Source: DASZBR01 sp035943935
Lineage (GTDB): Bacteria; Pseudomonadota; Gammaproteobacteria; DASZBR01
Direction: 5' to 3'
Length of the DNA stretch: 64,000 nt
Assembly (NCBI GenBank): GCA_035943935.1
Contig: DASZBR010000002.1
Location: 1-64,000 of the forward strand
This document shows, piece by piece, positions 1 to 8,836 of this stretch. The translations under genes were made by a program, and so were the position numbers. Position 1 is the stretch's first letter; each line of letters starts with the position of its first letter. A model generated the notes under the pieces. It ran no database searches and had not been told where the DNA came from. It saw only the letters and a list, made by a program, of their open reading frames with translations.

Positions 1-24
1 ATCTAAAATCCCACCGAAATCAGG

Positions 25-138
25 TGTTCGATTTCACCATAATCGCTGTTCGAGTAAAACCATAATCAGTGTTCGAGATGAACCATAATCACTGTTCGAA
101 TAAAACCGTAACTAGTGTTCGAGATGGGCCGTAATATT
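25..138. repeat. Five tandem 22-23 bp repeats, transposon-end-like
   Basis: Five head-to-tail units begin with TGTTCG at 25, 47, 70, 93 and 116, giving spacings of 22, 23, 23 and 23. The common pattern is TGTTCG, a short A-rich stretch, then ACCATAATC or CCGTAAT. Multiple short direct repeats starting TGTTC are typical of the terminal repeats of IS21-family elements. No istA or istB gene lies within reach on the right, so this would be a solo or decayed end. The repeats themselves are directly visible; the IS21 assignment is inference. Confidence 0.6.
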
Positions 139-422
139 CACAGTTGCTTGGGAGGAAGTGTTGGGGTGTTCATTTTGTTCTCCTTAACGTGTATCTGTCC
201 TAGTTCTACGATGGGTAGCATTTCAACATAGGGCCTGTTATTTAGGTACCACGATTTTTTGTCCAAAATTTTGGGGGAAAAATAATAAGGCTTAAAAAGG
301 TCATATATGGGTGAAATTGAGACAAAAATGGGGGGTTGGGGTAGAATGAACTTGTTACTATGGTAATACACTATAGTAAATTACTATAAAGATGAGTCCA
401 GCCGGACTTAAGTGAGTAGGGT
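139..422. other. Intergenic stretch between repeat array and SahH-like gene
   Basis: No convincing gene is seen. The only reading frame of any length is on the minus strand (138-371); it is rich in P, Y and K and has no recognisable domain. A small hairpin, AGTCC-AGCC-GGACT, sits at 395-408 just before the next gene. AT-rich -10-like sequences (TATAGT at 372, TATAAA at 385) could serve as its promoter, but no clear -35 is paired with them. Confidence 0.4.
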
Positions 423-1916
423 ATGAGAGAAAAAAAACCTGGTTCTCAAGGTGCTATCCCCTCAAGTATTGCGTTATCTGAAAAAAGAAATGGTGATTTG
501 TCTTCAACACAAGGATTTTTTAAACCCGAAGAATATAAAATTCCAACATTATCACTCCTTGATGACATGGTCGAAATTATAAAAACTCAAGTGGGCTTAC
601 CAGATCTAAGCAATACTGTATTTATCGGGGTGCAGCATGTTTTGGAAACAACCGTAACGCTATTTGATGCGTTAATTGCGTTGGGCGTTAAACCGTACAA
701 TATGTTTTTTTCAGGCAAATGCTATTCAACGTCTCCCGTCATTGAAGCCCAAGTTAAAAAACGTGGCATTCATTTAATGCCAAGTAACAAACCTCTAAAG
801 CCTGGAGAATACGAAGAATATTGTCAGCGCGGTATCGCTAAAATGTGGCGAAATTGTATGGCTGAAATTAATGGTAAACCCATTGATGCAATAATTATTC
901 TTGACGAAGGTGGCCGTTGTTTAGAAAATATTCCCTCTTCAGTGGGTTTAAATTATCGAATTGCTGCTATAGAACAAACTAGAGGAGGGTTGTATACCGA
1001 ATCTGTGAGTTTGTTACCGTTTCCGCTTATAGAAGTTGCAACCTGTGCAGTTAAAAAAATTCTTGAACCACCTCTGATTGCCGAAGCTATTATTAATGTA
1101 GTCATAAGAAAAGTCAGAAATCTTCTTGCTTCTCTACAGACAGAGGCAGGAAAAACCACCTTTGGAATTATTGGGAATGGTGCAATAGGAGGAGCTATCA
1201 CGAAACTTCTTTTGTCGCTTGGATATACTGTCGCTGTTTACGATGAAAGCGAATCAGCATTTCAACAAATCATAGATAAAAGCTTTTTTAGAATGGAAAA
1301 CGTTGATAGTGTGATAGCTATTGCAGATATTATTTTCGGCTGTACAGGAAAGGATATAACTAGCAAAGTTGATTTATTAAAGCTTATCAAAAAAGATAAA
1401 ACATTTATTAGTTGTACATCGGAAGATAAAGAATTTAAAACGCTCCTCCGTTCTATTGGCAGTCAGAGTATTGTGCCCATTGATACTCTTTCTGACATAG
1501 TGTGTTACACGAAAAACGGAAGAACGATTACCGTATTACAGGGAGGGTTTCCCATTAATTTTGATCGGAATCCTTGGAATGTTCCCGCAAACAGTATCGA
1601 AGTGACGCAAGGTTTATTATTGGGCGGATGTCTCCAAGCTATTTTGTGTGCAACAAAAGCTATTAATGACGGTAAAACCATCAATCATATTGGCAGTAGA
1701 CAGGCTTTACATCCACTCCTGCAAAAATACGTTGCAATTCATTGGCTTAAACGACAAAAAGATTACGCTCACTTGGAAAAAAACTTGGCGTTTTTTTCAG
1801 ATGTTCAGGCTATAGAAAAAAATTCTGGAGGAATAGCGCCGGAAAGTGTAGTTATCAATCGTGCTTTTGAAAAAGCTGATCCAGTCAAAAGACTGCTTCC
1901 AAGATCGAAGCTATAG
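423..1916 (+). CDS. Divergent S-adenosylhomocysteine hydrolase-like NAD-binding protein
   Basis: This 497-residue protein has the order of an SahH-fold enzyme. An N-terminal substrate-domain motif, QHVLETTVTLFDALIALG, is near residue 77. A DEGG segment near residue 160 sits where SahH has DDGG, and IEQTRGG replaces EETTTG. A Rossmann NAD site, GIIGNGAIGG, lies near residue 250. GGFPINFDRNPW and a C-terminal helical part resemble the SahH GGRPVNL region. The SahH lysine/Asp-Asn catalytic stretch is poorly kept, so true AdoHcy hydrolysis is doubtful; a related NAD-dependent reaction or a binding role is possible. The start lacks a well-spaced ribosome site. It converges with the helicase pair, with a 2-nt gap. 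Confidence 0.7.
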   Translation: MREKKPGSQGAIPSSIALSEKRNGDLSSTQGFFKPEEYKIPTLSLLDDMVEIIKTQVGLPDLSNTVFIGVQHVLETTVTLFDALIALGVKPYNMFFSGKCYSTSPVIEAQVKKRGIHLMPSNKPLKPGEYEEYCQRGIAKMWRNCMAEINGKPIDAIIILDEGGRCLENIPSSVGLNYRIAAIEQTRGGLYTESVSLLPFPLIEVATCAVKKILEPPLIAEAIINVVIRKVRNLLASLQTEAGKTTFGIIGNGAIGGAITKLLLSLGYTVAVYDESESAFQQIIDKSFFRMENVDSVIAIADIIFGCTGKDITSKVDLLKLIKKDKTFISCTSEDKEFKTLLRSIGSQSIVPIDTLSDIVCYTKNGRTITVLQGGFPINFDRNPWNVPANSIEVTQGLLLGGCLQAILCATKAINDGKTINHIGSRQALHPLLQKYVAIHWLKRQKDYAHLEKNLAFFSDVQAIEKNSGGIAPESVVINRAFEKADPVKRLLPRSKL

Positions 1917-1918
1917 AA

Positions 1919-3346
1919 CTATTCTTTTGAAATCATTACGCATCCACGCCAAAACTGACTGGTAGCGCAAAATTCTTTGCCTTTGGATTGATTTTCATTA
2001 AACAGAGAGTTGTTGAGTTTAAGAACATTATCGCTTTGTAAGATTTCTCCATATTTATCATTTTCAACATGAAAGTAATCAAATTTCACGTTATCAAATG
2101 CGTTATCATCGACTTTTGCATGGTCATGAAAAACGGGTCTTATCGTATCAATCAATTGTTTAATTTCTCTAAGATCAAGCATGATTGTTGAGCCAGGTGT
2201 TTTATTTTGAGGCGAACCTTCAAGCAAAGTTGGATATGATAGCGAATAGTAAATGGGTAGATTAGAGTCTTTTTCAATGCTCGAGATGTGCATAATAGTT
2301 GGATAATATTTTTTAAGTTGATACGTTTCTATGATCGCCTTTTGTAACCCCGTCGTTGGCGCCACCTGATTTGAGTCATCGGCTGATTTAAACCCAACAC
2401 TTCGGCCAGCAGCCATTAACATAATATGCTTAACTTGATCTGCTATATATGGGGTGGGTCTAAGGTTGCGAGAGGAGATCGCATCTGCAAAATGCTCCCA
2501 TGCCAAATTTAAACTTACTTTGCTAATAGCAAATTGTGCTTGAGCCCATGCGTTTCTGCATAAGTAATCTTTAAAGGAGTACCACGCCCAATCTTTTTGA
2601 TGTGTAAACCAACCTTTAGTGAAAAATATAACTTCGTTATGCCACGGCTGTTCAAAATTTTTATGATTCGTGATGGCATGAAATATTTTCCAATGGTCAG
2701 TTAAATATCGGGGTTGTATTTTTGAGTCGAGATCATATGCAATTTTAAGACGTTTAAACCCAGAGATCTCATTTATCTTCGGTAGGGTAAATAAATTTCT
2801 GCCTCCCGCAGATACACACCATTTTGAAGTAGAGGCTCTACCAAACATATAGTCGAGTGATTCAAATAATCCTAAAAGGCTCCCAGGATAAAACATGTTT
2901 AATGGGATTGCTCTCGAAGCAGAATTTATAAAAACCTCATTGGCATTTTTGAGTGTAAGAAAAAGTGGAATGGCTGAATACGAAAGTTGTTCTTTGATAT
3001 TTTTTCGAATACTTGGATCTGTTAGAGGAAGTAGCGTGCCATTTTTATCGGGTAGTTGGGTCACGCCGTCTTTGACAATCAAATCGCCAAAACGATAAGA
3101 GGCTTTTATCAGGGGATAGCGTTTATCTGGGTTGATGCGGTCTATGATTTCCGCAAGCTCGGGATTGACCTTCTTGACGCTGGTTCGAACATCTTCCCAC
3201 TTTAGAATTTTAAAATGATAATCTTTTTCGTCCATGTCCATTTCCATATAGCAAAAATCTGTATTCTGGCATTGTAACATACCCCCATATTCGATTTGAG
3301 GGTTCTCTAGACCCGAAAAAAGTGGTGAGCTCCATGAGGACTCCAA
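1919..3346 (-). CDS. Protein of unknown function, partner of the Upf1-like helicase
   Basis: I do not recognise this protein of up to 475 residues. It looks soluble, with no signal peptide or membrane segment, and is rich in aromatic residues in the middle (WAWYSFKDYL, YYPTIMHISS). The frame opens with a TTG codon directly after the amber stop of the helicase and in the same frame. The first ATG lies 22 codons later, at 3280. Neither start has a strong ribosome site, so translation is probably coupled to the helicase. The fixed pairing suggests that the two proteins act together. Confidence 0.65.
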   Translation of the reverse strand: MESSWSSPLFSGLENPQIEYGGMLQCQNTDFCYMEMDMDEKDYHFKILKWEDVRTSVKKVNPELAEIIDRINPDKRYPLIKASYRFGDLIVKDGVTQLPDKNGTLLPLTDPSIRKNIKEQLSYSAIPLFLTLKNANEVFINSASRAIPLNMFYPGSLLGLFESLDYMFGRASTSKWCVSAGGRNLFTLPKINEISGFKRLKIAYDLDSKIQPRYLTDHWKIFHAITNHKNFEQPWHNEVIFFTKGWFTHQKDWAWYSFKDYLCRNAWAQAQFAISKVSLNLAWEHFADAISSRNLRPTPYIADQVKHIMLMAAGRSVGFKSADDSNQVAPTTGLQKAIIETYQLKKYYPTIMHISSIEKDSNLPIYYSLSYPTLLEGSPQNKTPGSTIMLDLREIKQLIDTIRPVFHDHAKVDDNAFDNVKFDYFHVENDKYGEILQSDNVLKLNNSLFNENQSKGKEFCATSQFWRGCVMISKE

Positions 3347-6300
3347 CTATAACAATTGTGAAAGCTGACGAAAGTATGGTTTTGAACCCCAGGAGATTCT
3401 ATTTCCAACTACGTAAAGTCTAGCTTTTGAGCGACTGACGGCGACATTAAGTAGATTAGGTTTTTCTGAAGCCCAGTCTTTAGCGCCCGGTTTTTTAGGA
3501 TCGCCTCCTAAGACTAAGATTACAACATCAGCTTCTTTGCCTTGCATGGTATGTATAGTGCCTATTTTTAAATTATATTCGGTCCGAGGAAAATAATTGT
3601 ACAGCCGCTTTACAACCGCTGTGAACGGGGAAATTATAGCGATATTTTTTTCGCTTATGCCATTTGAATACAGCTTTCTGATCAATTCTCGTGTTACTAC
3701 TCCTTCTGCTTCTATCCAATGACCATCCCCAGATTCCTCTTCTATATGAAACCAATTGGAACATTCAATAGAAACATTTTCTCGAAGTGGGGTCCCGAAA
3801 ACCATCATTCCATCGTAGGCAATACGATTCGATATTTCAAACATGGGATTTTCACAGCGACGATGTACACGCAGAGGCGATCCAATCCAAAGATTTTCTC
3901 CATTCTCATTTTTTAAATATGTGCCATATGTATTAACTCTATCACTTAAGCTTTGAACAGAACATTTTTTGGGAAGCCAAATATCGTTGATTATAAAATG
4001 TTTTTTCAGTGCTTCTTGAACAGTAATTGGAACGGTCAAGATAGGTTCAAGTTGTAAAGGATCGCCTACTGCAACCACGCGTTTTGAACGCCATAACCCA
4101 CCCACAGCAGCTTGGGGTGTCGCTTGTCCTGCTTCATCAATAAACAACCATCCCAACGATATCTCATTGTCATAATGTGGAAAAAGTTTATCAAAAGATG
4201 CAAAAGTTGTGGAAACAACAGGCACTACAAAGAAAAAAGTCGCCCAAGCCGATTGAAATGCCTTTGTGGGCATGGCATTTTGTGCCTTGCCTGAAAGTAT
4301 ATCCATGGCCGCTTTAAGATTTTGTACAAAAATTGGTGCGTTTACTTCTATAAAAGCACGATGTAAATTCAAAGCCTCTAAAAATACACTTACTCTTGCC
4401 TGAAACCACGCATCATCCATCCATGGAGAAGACAGTTCCCTATTAATATCATCGTCTAACCGTAAAGTATCTGGAAAATTGGCTCCGAAATTTAGTTTAG
4501 CTGCTTCTATTTCAGCTTTATCTCTAAGCCAATCTACTATAATTTTTTCCAGTTTTTGCTGTTCTACTTTCAATAGTATTATCTTTTTTTCTATCTTACT
4601 CACTTCAATGAATAAAATATCTATCTCTTTCTCTTCATTAATTATTTGAGTTTGATAAACAACATCTTGTATGCGCCAATTTTGATAAGCTTTTCCAAGC
4701 GAAAAAATATTATCAATAAATGTTGGCTTAAATTGGATGTGCTCTTGTCTACGGGTGCGAATTTTTTCACGTTCTTGATGATGTATATCTATGCCTCTCT
4801 TAATAGATTCTATTTTTTCATGTTCATCCGTAATATTTATTTTGATATCTGCATTGTTTTTTTCCAATACTGAAATATTTTGTTCAGTATCAGTAAAGTT
4901 TTGATATTTTTCATATAGATTCTGTCTTTGTTGACGTAATTCATTTTCAATAGTGAGAGCTAGTTTAAATTTTTTTACAGCGGATTCCCATCTTTCAACA
5001 GATGAAACGCAGTTGTGAAGGGTTTTATAAAAACTGGGTTTTTCTGTGTTGGGTAAATCGGTATTATAATGTGATGGGCGTTCTGGGTAAGCCCAGAATT
5101 TATTTTTAAAATGATTTCTATTATTTTTATTTCCTAATTTTGCTGTCAATAACGCCCAACAGTCTTTGTCGAGTAATTCTGTTGCGATATCAGAAAAATA
5201 AGAAACTTCATTCCCATATAGGGGATCTATAGCGTCAACAGCAGGAATTTCTAATGTCACATTTTCAACGGCGCTGTTATTGGATGAAGCAACGACCATT
5301 TCGAAGCCGCAAAAATCTTTTTTCCACAATTTTACAGATCGTGTTTGCGAATCGCTTTTCCAACTTTCTTCACCCTCAAAGGCTGATGTTGGATTAAGAC
5401 ACTCAGATAACTTAATAGCACGCTCCACAACAACCGCAGCAATTAAATCTCTTAATAAAGTTGTTTTTCCAGTTCCGGGCGGTCCATTAACTGAAAAAAT
5501 TCCGCCTTCTTTATCCAGTGACTTTTTAATGGTATTTACAGAAAATTGTTGAGCATAGACGAGTGGATAAAAGCCTTTACTTGGCCAACATCCTTTTGGA
5601 TAAGAATTTGGGGCTAAATGGGTCAGTTTTTCTTTGGCGCTCAGTTTTCTAATATCGATTCTATTAGTTTCGTTTACATTTTCTTCGAGGTATTGAAATA
5701 AGGGGGTGCTAATTTTATTTTTAGACGTTGCGGCTGAAATTTTTTTTAAATCTTTTATATAAAAGCTATTTAAAAAATCTGAATCAGCGACATTAAAGAC
5801 ATTTTTTTCATGAATGACGACTGATTTTACAAGACACTGATGTGTATTAATTTTTAAATGCTCAAGGTTAAGGGTTTTCTGAATTTCTTTAATGCTATCA
5901 AGTAAATCTGACATGGTAATACTTCGGCCAACATTGAAGTTTTGACTTTTTAACTGTAGACCTTCTTTGTCTTCTTCTTGTACAGCAAAACGTTGTTCAA
6001 AGTAATTTTTAATGCTACCCATATGTTCTTCAAAATTTTCAAGCCAATCCTTATTTTCTGGACCTGGGTTTTTTAATCTTCCCAGTGCCCAGCCACACAT
6101 TGATAATACAAAACTATCAAATAAGGGTCGTCCATCTTGGGTCAATAGAATAGAAAACAAACATGATTCTCCGCCGATATATTCATCAAAAACCTGCGGT
6201 TCTTTACCAAAAACATTTTGAACCTGTTCACGAACTTCCGAAATCGAGTATGTTCCTGCATAAACAACATGGCGAAGTTTCAATTTTTTGGCGTTATTGC

Positions 6301-6478
6301 TACTAAGTTTCTTAAAAATCTTATGTTGAAGATTCCATGAAACAATATCATTTTTTCCGAATGTATAAACCGGTTCATATTTATCATTAGGGTTAAATTT
6401 AGGCAATTTTTGGGGGAGAAAAAACTCTATGGCTCGCCAATAATCTAATATATTTGATCTGTTTCGACACATATTCAT
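3347..6478 (-). CDS. Upf1-like SF1 helicase (DNA2/NAM7 type)
   Basis: This 1043-residue protein has an uncharacterised N-terminal domain (about 1-290), then an SF1B helicase core. Walker A is NGPPGTGKTTLLRDL near residue 335. A long helical insertion or coiled coil spans about 510-660. Motif II is LFIDEAGQATPQAA near residue 800, followed by GDPLQLEPI (motif III). ISPFTAVV, TIHTMQGKEADVVIL (motif V) and LNVAVSRSKARLYVVG (motif VI) finish the core. The C-terminus, WGSKPYFRQL, is the usual end of this family, so the protein looks complete. Related helicases unwind RNA or DNA and occur in phage-defence systems such as Mokosh. No nuclease or kinase domain is visible here. Confidence 0.85.
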   Translation of the reverse strand: MNMCRNRSNILDYWRAIEFFLPQKLPKFNPNDKYEPVYTFGKNDIVSWNLQHKIFKKLSSNNAKKLKLRHVVYAGTYSISEVREQVQNVFGKEPQVFDEYIGGESCLFSILLTQDGRPLFDSFVLSMCGWALGRLKNPGPENKDWLENFEEHMGSIKNYFEQRFAVQEEDKEGLQLKSQNFNVGRSITMSDLLDSIKEIQKTLNLEHLKINTHQCLVKSVVIHEKNVFNVADSDFLNSFYIKDLKKISAATSKNKISTPLFQYLEENVNETNRIDIRKLSAKEKLTHLAPNSYPKGCWPSKGFYPLVYAQQFSVNTIKKSLDKEGGIFSVNGPPGTGKTTLLRDLIAAVVVERAIKLSECLNPTSAFEGEESWKSDSQTRSVKLWKKDFCGFEMVVASSNNSAVENVTLEIPAVDAIDPLYGNEVSYFSDIATELLDKDCWALLTAKLGNKNNRNHFKNKFWAYPERPSHYNTDLPNTEKPSFYKTLHNCVSSVERWESAVKKFKLALTIENELRQQRQNLYEKYQNFTDTEQNISVLEKNNADIKINITDEHEKIESIKRGIDIHHQEREKIRTRRQEHIQFKPTFIDNIFSLGKAYQNWRIQDVVYQTQIINEEKEIDILFIEVSKIEKKIILLKVEQQKLEKIIVDWLRDKAEIEAAKLNFGANFPDTLRLDDDINRELSSPWMDDAWFQARVSVFLEALNLHRAFIEVNAPIFVQNLKAAMDILSGKAQNAMPTKAFQSAWATFFFVVPVVSTTFASFDKLFPHYDNEISLGWLFIDEAGQATPQAAVGGLWRSKRVVAVGDPLQLEPILTVPITVQEALKKHFIINDIWLPKKCSVQSLSDRVNTYGTYLKNENGENLWIGSPLRVHRRCENPMFEISNRIAYDGMMVFGTPLRENVSIECSNWFHIEEESGDGHWIEAEGVVTRELIRKLYSNGISEKNIAIISPFTAVVKRLYNYFPRTEYNLKIGTIHTMQGKEADVVILVLGGDPKKPGAKDWASEKPNLLNVAVSRSKARLYVVGNRISWGSKPYFRQLSQLL

Positions 6479-6499
6479 AATATCCCTCTTATGACCTGT

Positions 6500-6529
6500 A
6501 TTTTAAAATGAATTTTGTTGATTTAACAA
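6500..6529 (-). promoter_or_regulatory. Possible promoter of the helicase pair
   Basis: On the minus strand a -35-like TTGTTA (6524-6529) is followed after 18 nt by TAAAAT (6500-6505). The helicase ATG is 22 nt downstream. The match is only moderate. Confidence 0.35.
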
Positions 6530-6681
6530 TGCCTAGGCTAAAAATAGAGAAGGGTGAAAAAAACGTATATGCTTGGTGTTTGGGAGGTATTCATATTAGT
6601 TCTCTAATAAATATGATTTAGGTTATGTTGATGGAGAGACGTGTAAATTGAAACCCTTGAAAAATCTGTGTGGATCAAAAG

Positions 6682-6731
6682 TGTTACCCATGTCTTCGGT
6701 ATAATCTGTAACCCATGTTTCCGGAATAGAC
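6682..6731. repeat. Two 25-bp direct repeats, transposon-end-like
   Basis: Two adjacent 25-nt units (6682-6706 and 6707-6731) share the skeleton TGTWACCCATGT-TYCGG-ATA. Paired ACCCATGTCTYCGG-type repeats resemble the ends of IS481- or IS21-like elements. No transposase is present. They lie 13 bp from the 3' end of the tRNA gene, on the accessory side. Confidence 0.5.
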
Positions 6732-6743
6732 ACCTTATAAATA

Positions 6744-6820
6744 TGGTGGGCCCACCAGGACTCGAACCTGGGACCAAGAGATTATGAGTCTCCTGCTCTA
6801 ACCAACTGAGCTATAGGCCC
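6744..6820 (-). tRNA. ileX: tRNA with CAT anticodon, probably tRNA-Ile2 (ileX type)
   Basis: The minus strand folds as a complete 77-nt tRNA with an encoded CCA at 6744-6746. The acceptor arm is GGGCCTA/TGGGCCC and the D-arm begins AGCTCAGTTGG. The anticodon stem is GGAGA/TCTCT with loop CTCATAA (anticodon CAT), and the T-arm is CCAGG-TTCGAGT-CCTGG. CAT can be elongator Met or the lysidine-modified Ile2. The anticodon arm and the following CTTGGTC match the Ile2 pattern better than Met, and ileX is also near rpoD in E. coli. Its 3' end borders the accessory block, a usual integration point. Confidence 0.9.
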
Positions 6821-6838
6821 TAAAATGATTACAAAGAA

Positions 6839-6859
6839 GGGCGACGCAATGCGTCGCCC
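6839..6859. repeat. Hairpin of the TGTAGGGGCGA...TCGCCC type
   Basis: GGGCGACGC and GCGTCGCCC form a perfect 9-bp stem with a 3-nt loop. On the minus strand the sequence reads TGTAGGGGCGA...TCGCCCTTCTTT, so it may end rpoD transcription. The same start and end, TGTAGGGGCGA and TCGCCCTT, recur on the plus strand near 58401-58427, which suggests a small dispersed palindromic repeat. Confidence 0.6.
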
Positions 6860-6907
6860 CTACAAAAAAAAATACAAAACAAAAAAATACAAAATAAAAA
6901 ATAAAAA

Positions 6908-8758
6908 TTATTCTTGTTTCTCGTTATCCAAGAAACTCTTCAACTGCTCTGCACGACTGGGATGACGCAATTTACGCAACGCTTTCGCTTCAATCTGACG
7001 AATACGTTCACGCGTCACATCAAACTGTTTACCGACTTCTTCCAGTGTATGATCCGTATTCATGCCAATACCAAATCGCATACGCAATACTTTTGCTTCA
7101 CGAGCGGTGAGGGTAGAAAGAATATCTTGCATTGATTCTCTCAGGCCTTCTGCTGTTGCTGCATCGATGGGAGAGATCATAGAAGTATCTTCGACGAAAT
7201 CACCTAAGTGAGAATCTTCATCATCACCAATTGGAGTTTCGAGAGAAATAGGTTCTTTCGCAATCTTTAATACTTTGCGAACTTTGTCTTCTGGCATGGC
7301 TAATTTAATGGATAATTCTTCAGGTGAGGGTTCGAGACCCGTCTTCTGCAAAATTTCACGCGATGCGCGATTAATTTTATTTATAGTTTCGATCATGTGA
7401 ACGGGAATGCGGATTGTTCTTGCTTGATCTGCGATAGATCGCGTAATAGCTTGGCGAATCCACCAGGTCGCATAGGTCGAGAATTTATACCCACGACGAT
7501 ATTCGAATTTGTCGACGGCTTTCATTAAGCCAATATTGCCTTCTTGAATTAAATCTAAGAATTGCAAACCTCTGTTGGTATATTTTTTAGCAATAGAAAT
7601 AACTAAACGTAAGTTGGCTTCAACCATTTCTTTTTTCGCACGACGAGCTTGATTTTCGCCGGTTAAAATATCGCGATTAAGAGATTTAATTTCAGCAACC
7701 GTTAATTTTTTCTCTTGTTCCAGTTTTAATAATTTTTCTTGAACATGTTTAATTTCGGCTTCGTGTTCTTTAAGCGCTTTGACATACGGCGCTTTTTTAC
7801 GCAATGCTTTCTCTAGCCATTCGTTGCTGGTTTCATGTCCTTGGAAAGAAGAAATAAATTCGCTGCGTGGCATTTTGGCTTTCATGACACAAATTTGCAT
7901 AATGTGGCGTTCGTGTTTACGCACTTGTTCTAACATTTCACGCACTTTGCGTGTGAGTTTTTCCAATTCTTTGGGCGAGAATTTAAATTGATTAAACGCT
8001 TCAGCCATTTTCTCGATATATTTTTCAGTCGTTTTGTGATGCGGGCCATTTTTCTTGGAAGAGGCTGTGGCTTTTTTGTATAACTCACGTAGTGCACCAA
8101 AACGTTCGGCAGCCAAAATCGGATCGGGACCGGTGTCAGCTTCAGTTTCCTCGGCACCTTCAGCGCCTTCTTCTTCGACTTCAGGTTCCGCTGCGGCAAA
8201 ACTTTCTTCGGCTAATTCACCGTCTGGACTGATGGGAACTTCTTCAACGGTATCGGTGTAACCCACAATCACATCACTTAAACGTGCATGACCGGCAATC
8301 ACACGATCGTAATTTTCTAAGAGAGCGGCAATGACTTCAGGATAATGGGCTAATGCATTTAAGACTTGCTTGACGCCAGCTTCGATGCGTTTCGCAATGA
8401 CGATTTCGCCTTCGCGCGTTAACAATTCAACGGCACCCATTTCACGCATATACATGCGAACAGGGTCGGTTGTCCGACCGGCTTCACTTTGAACAGCGGA
8501 AAGAACCGCAACCGCTTCTGCTTCAACTTCTTCATCTGGTGTGGCGGCCGCTTTGTCACCCATCGCCAGTAAAATGGCATCGGCTTCAGGCGGAGTATCG
8601 CAAACGACGATACCTAATTCATTGAGCATGCCAATAATTTCTTCGACTTGTTCAGCATCGACATTGTCGGGAAGAACATCATTGATTTCTGCACGTGTCA
8701 AATAACCCTGTTCTTTACCGTGTTCAATCAACAATTTACGCTGCTCGAGGGTGCTCAT
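6908..8758 (-). CDS. rpoD: RNA polymerase primary sigma factor (sigma-70)
   Basis: This 616-residue protein has full sigma-70 organisation. Region 1.1 is at the N-terminus, and an acidic non-conserved insert (GAEGAEETEADTGPDP near residues 195-215) follows. Region 2 contains NLRLVISIAKKYTNRG and YATWWIRQAITRSI, which bind the -10 element and core enzyme. Region 3 contains IRIPVHMIETINK. Region 4 ends with the helix-turn-helix TLEEVGKQFDVTRERIRQIE. The start follows a short leader downstream of a TATAAT element. dnaG and rpsU, the usual rpoD neighbours, are not next to it here. Confidence 0.98.
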   Translation of the reverse strand: MSTLEQRKLLIEHGKEQGYLTRAEINDVLPDNVDAEQVEEIIGMLNELGIVVCDTPPEADAILLAMGDKAAATPDEEVEAEAVAVLSAVQSEAGRTTDPVRMYMREMGAVELLTREGEIVIAKRIEAGVKQVLNALAHYPEVIAALLENYDRVIAGHARLSDVIVGYTDTVEEVPISPDGELAEESFAAAEPEVEEEGAEGAEETEADTGPDPILAAERFGALRELYKKATASSKKNGPHHKTTEKYIEKMAEAFNQFKFSPKELEKLTRKVREMLEQVRKHERHIMQICVMKAKMPRSEFISSFQGHETSNEWLEKALRKKAPYVKALKEHEAEIKHVQEKLLKLEQEKKLTVAEIKSLNRDILTGENQARRAKKEMVEANLRLVISIAKKYTNRGLQFLDLIQEGNIGLMKAVDKFEYRRGYKFSTYATWWIRQAITRSIADQARTIRIPVHMIETINKINRASREILQKTGLEPSPEELSIKLAMPEDKVRKVLKIAKEPISLETPIGDDEDSHLGDFVEDTSMISPIDAATAEGLRESMQDILSTLTAREAKVLRMRFGIGMNTDHTLEEVGKQFDVTRERIRQIEAKALRKLRHPSRAEQLKSFLDNEKQE

Positions 8759-8807
8759 TCTTTAACGTTCTCGCCAAAAGTTAGAAGGGGGTGGGGAAAA
8801 GCCCTGG

Positions 8808-8836
8808 ATTATAATGATTTTAAGGCAATATCGTCC
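8808..8836 (-). promoter_or_regulatory. Probable rpoD promoter
   Basis: A consensus TATAAT (8808-8813, minus strand) overlaps the stop codon of hldD. A weak -35, TGGACG-like, lies 17 nt upstream. The leader to the rpoD ATG is about 45 nt. Confidence 0.5.

Noticed and set aside
25..138. Regular short repeats as a possible CRISPR array
   Set aside because: The repeats are contiguous 22-23 bp units with no variable spacers and no cas genes nearby.
138..371. 77-codon minus-strand frame as a gene
   Set aside because: Low-complexity composition, no domain and no ribosome site; it lies next to decayed transposon-end repeats.
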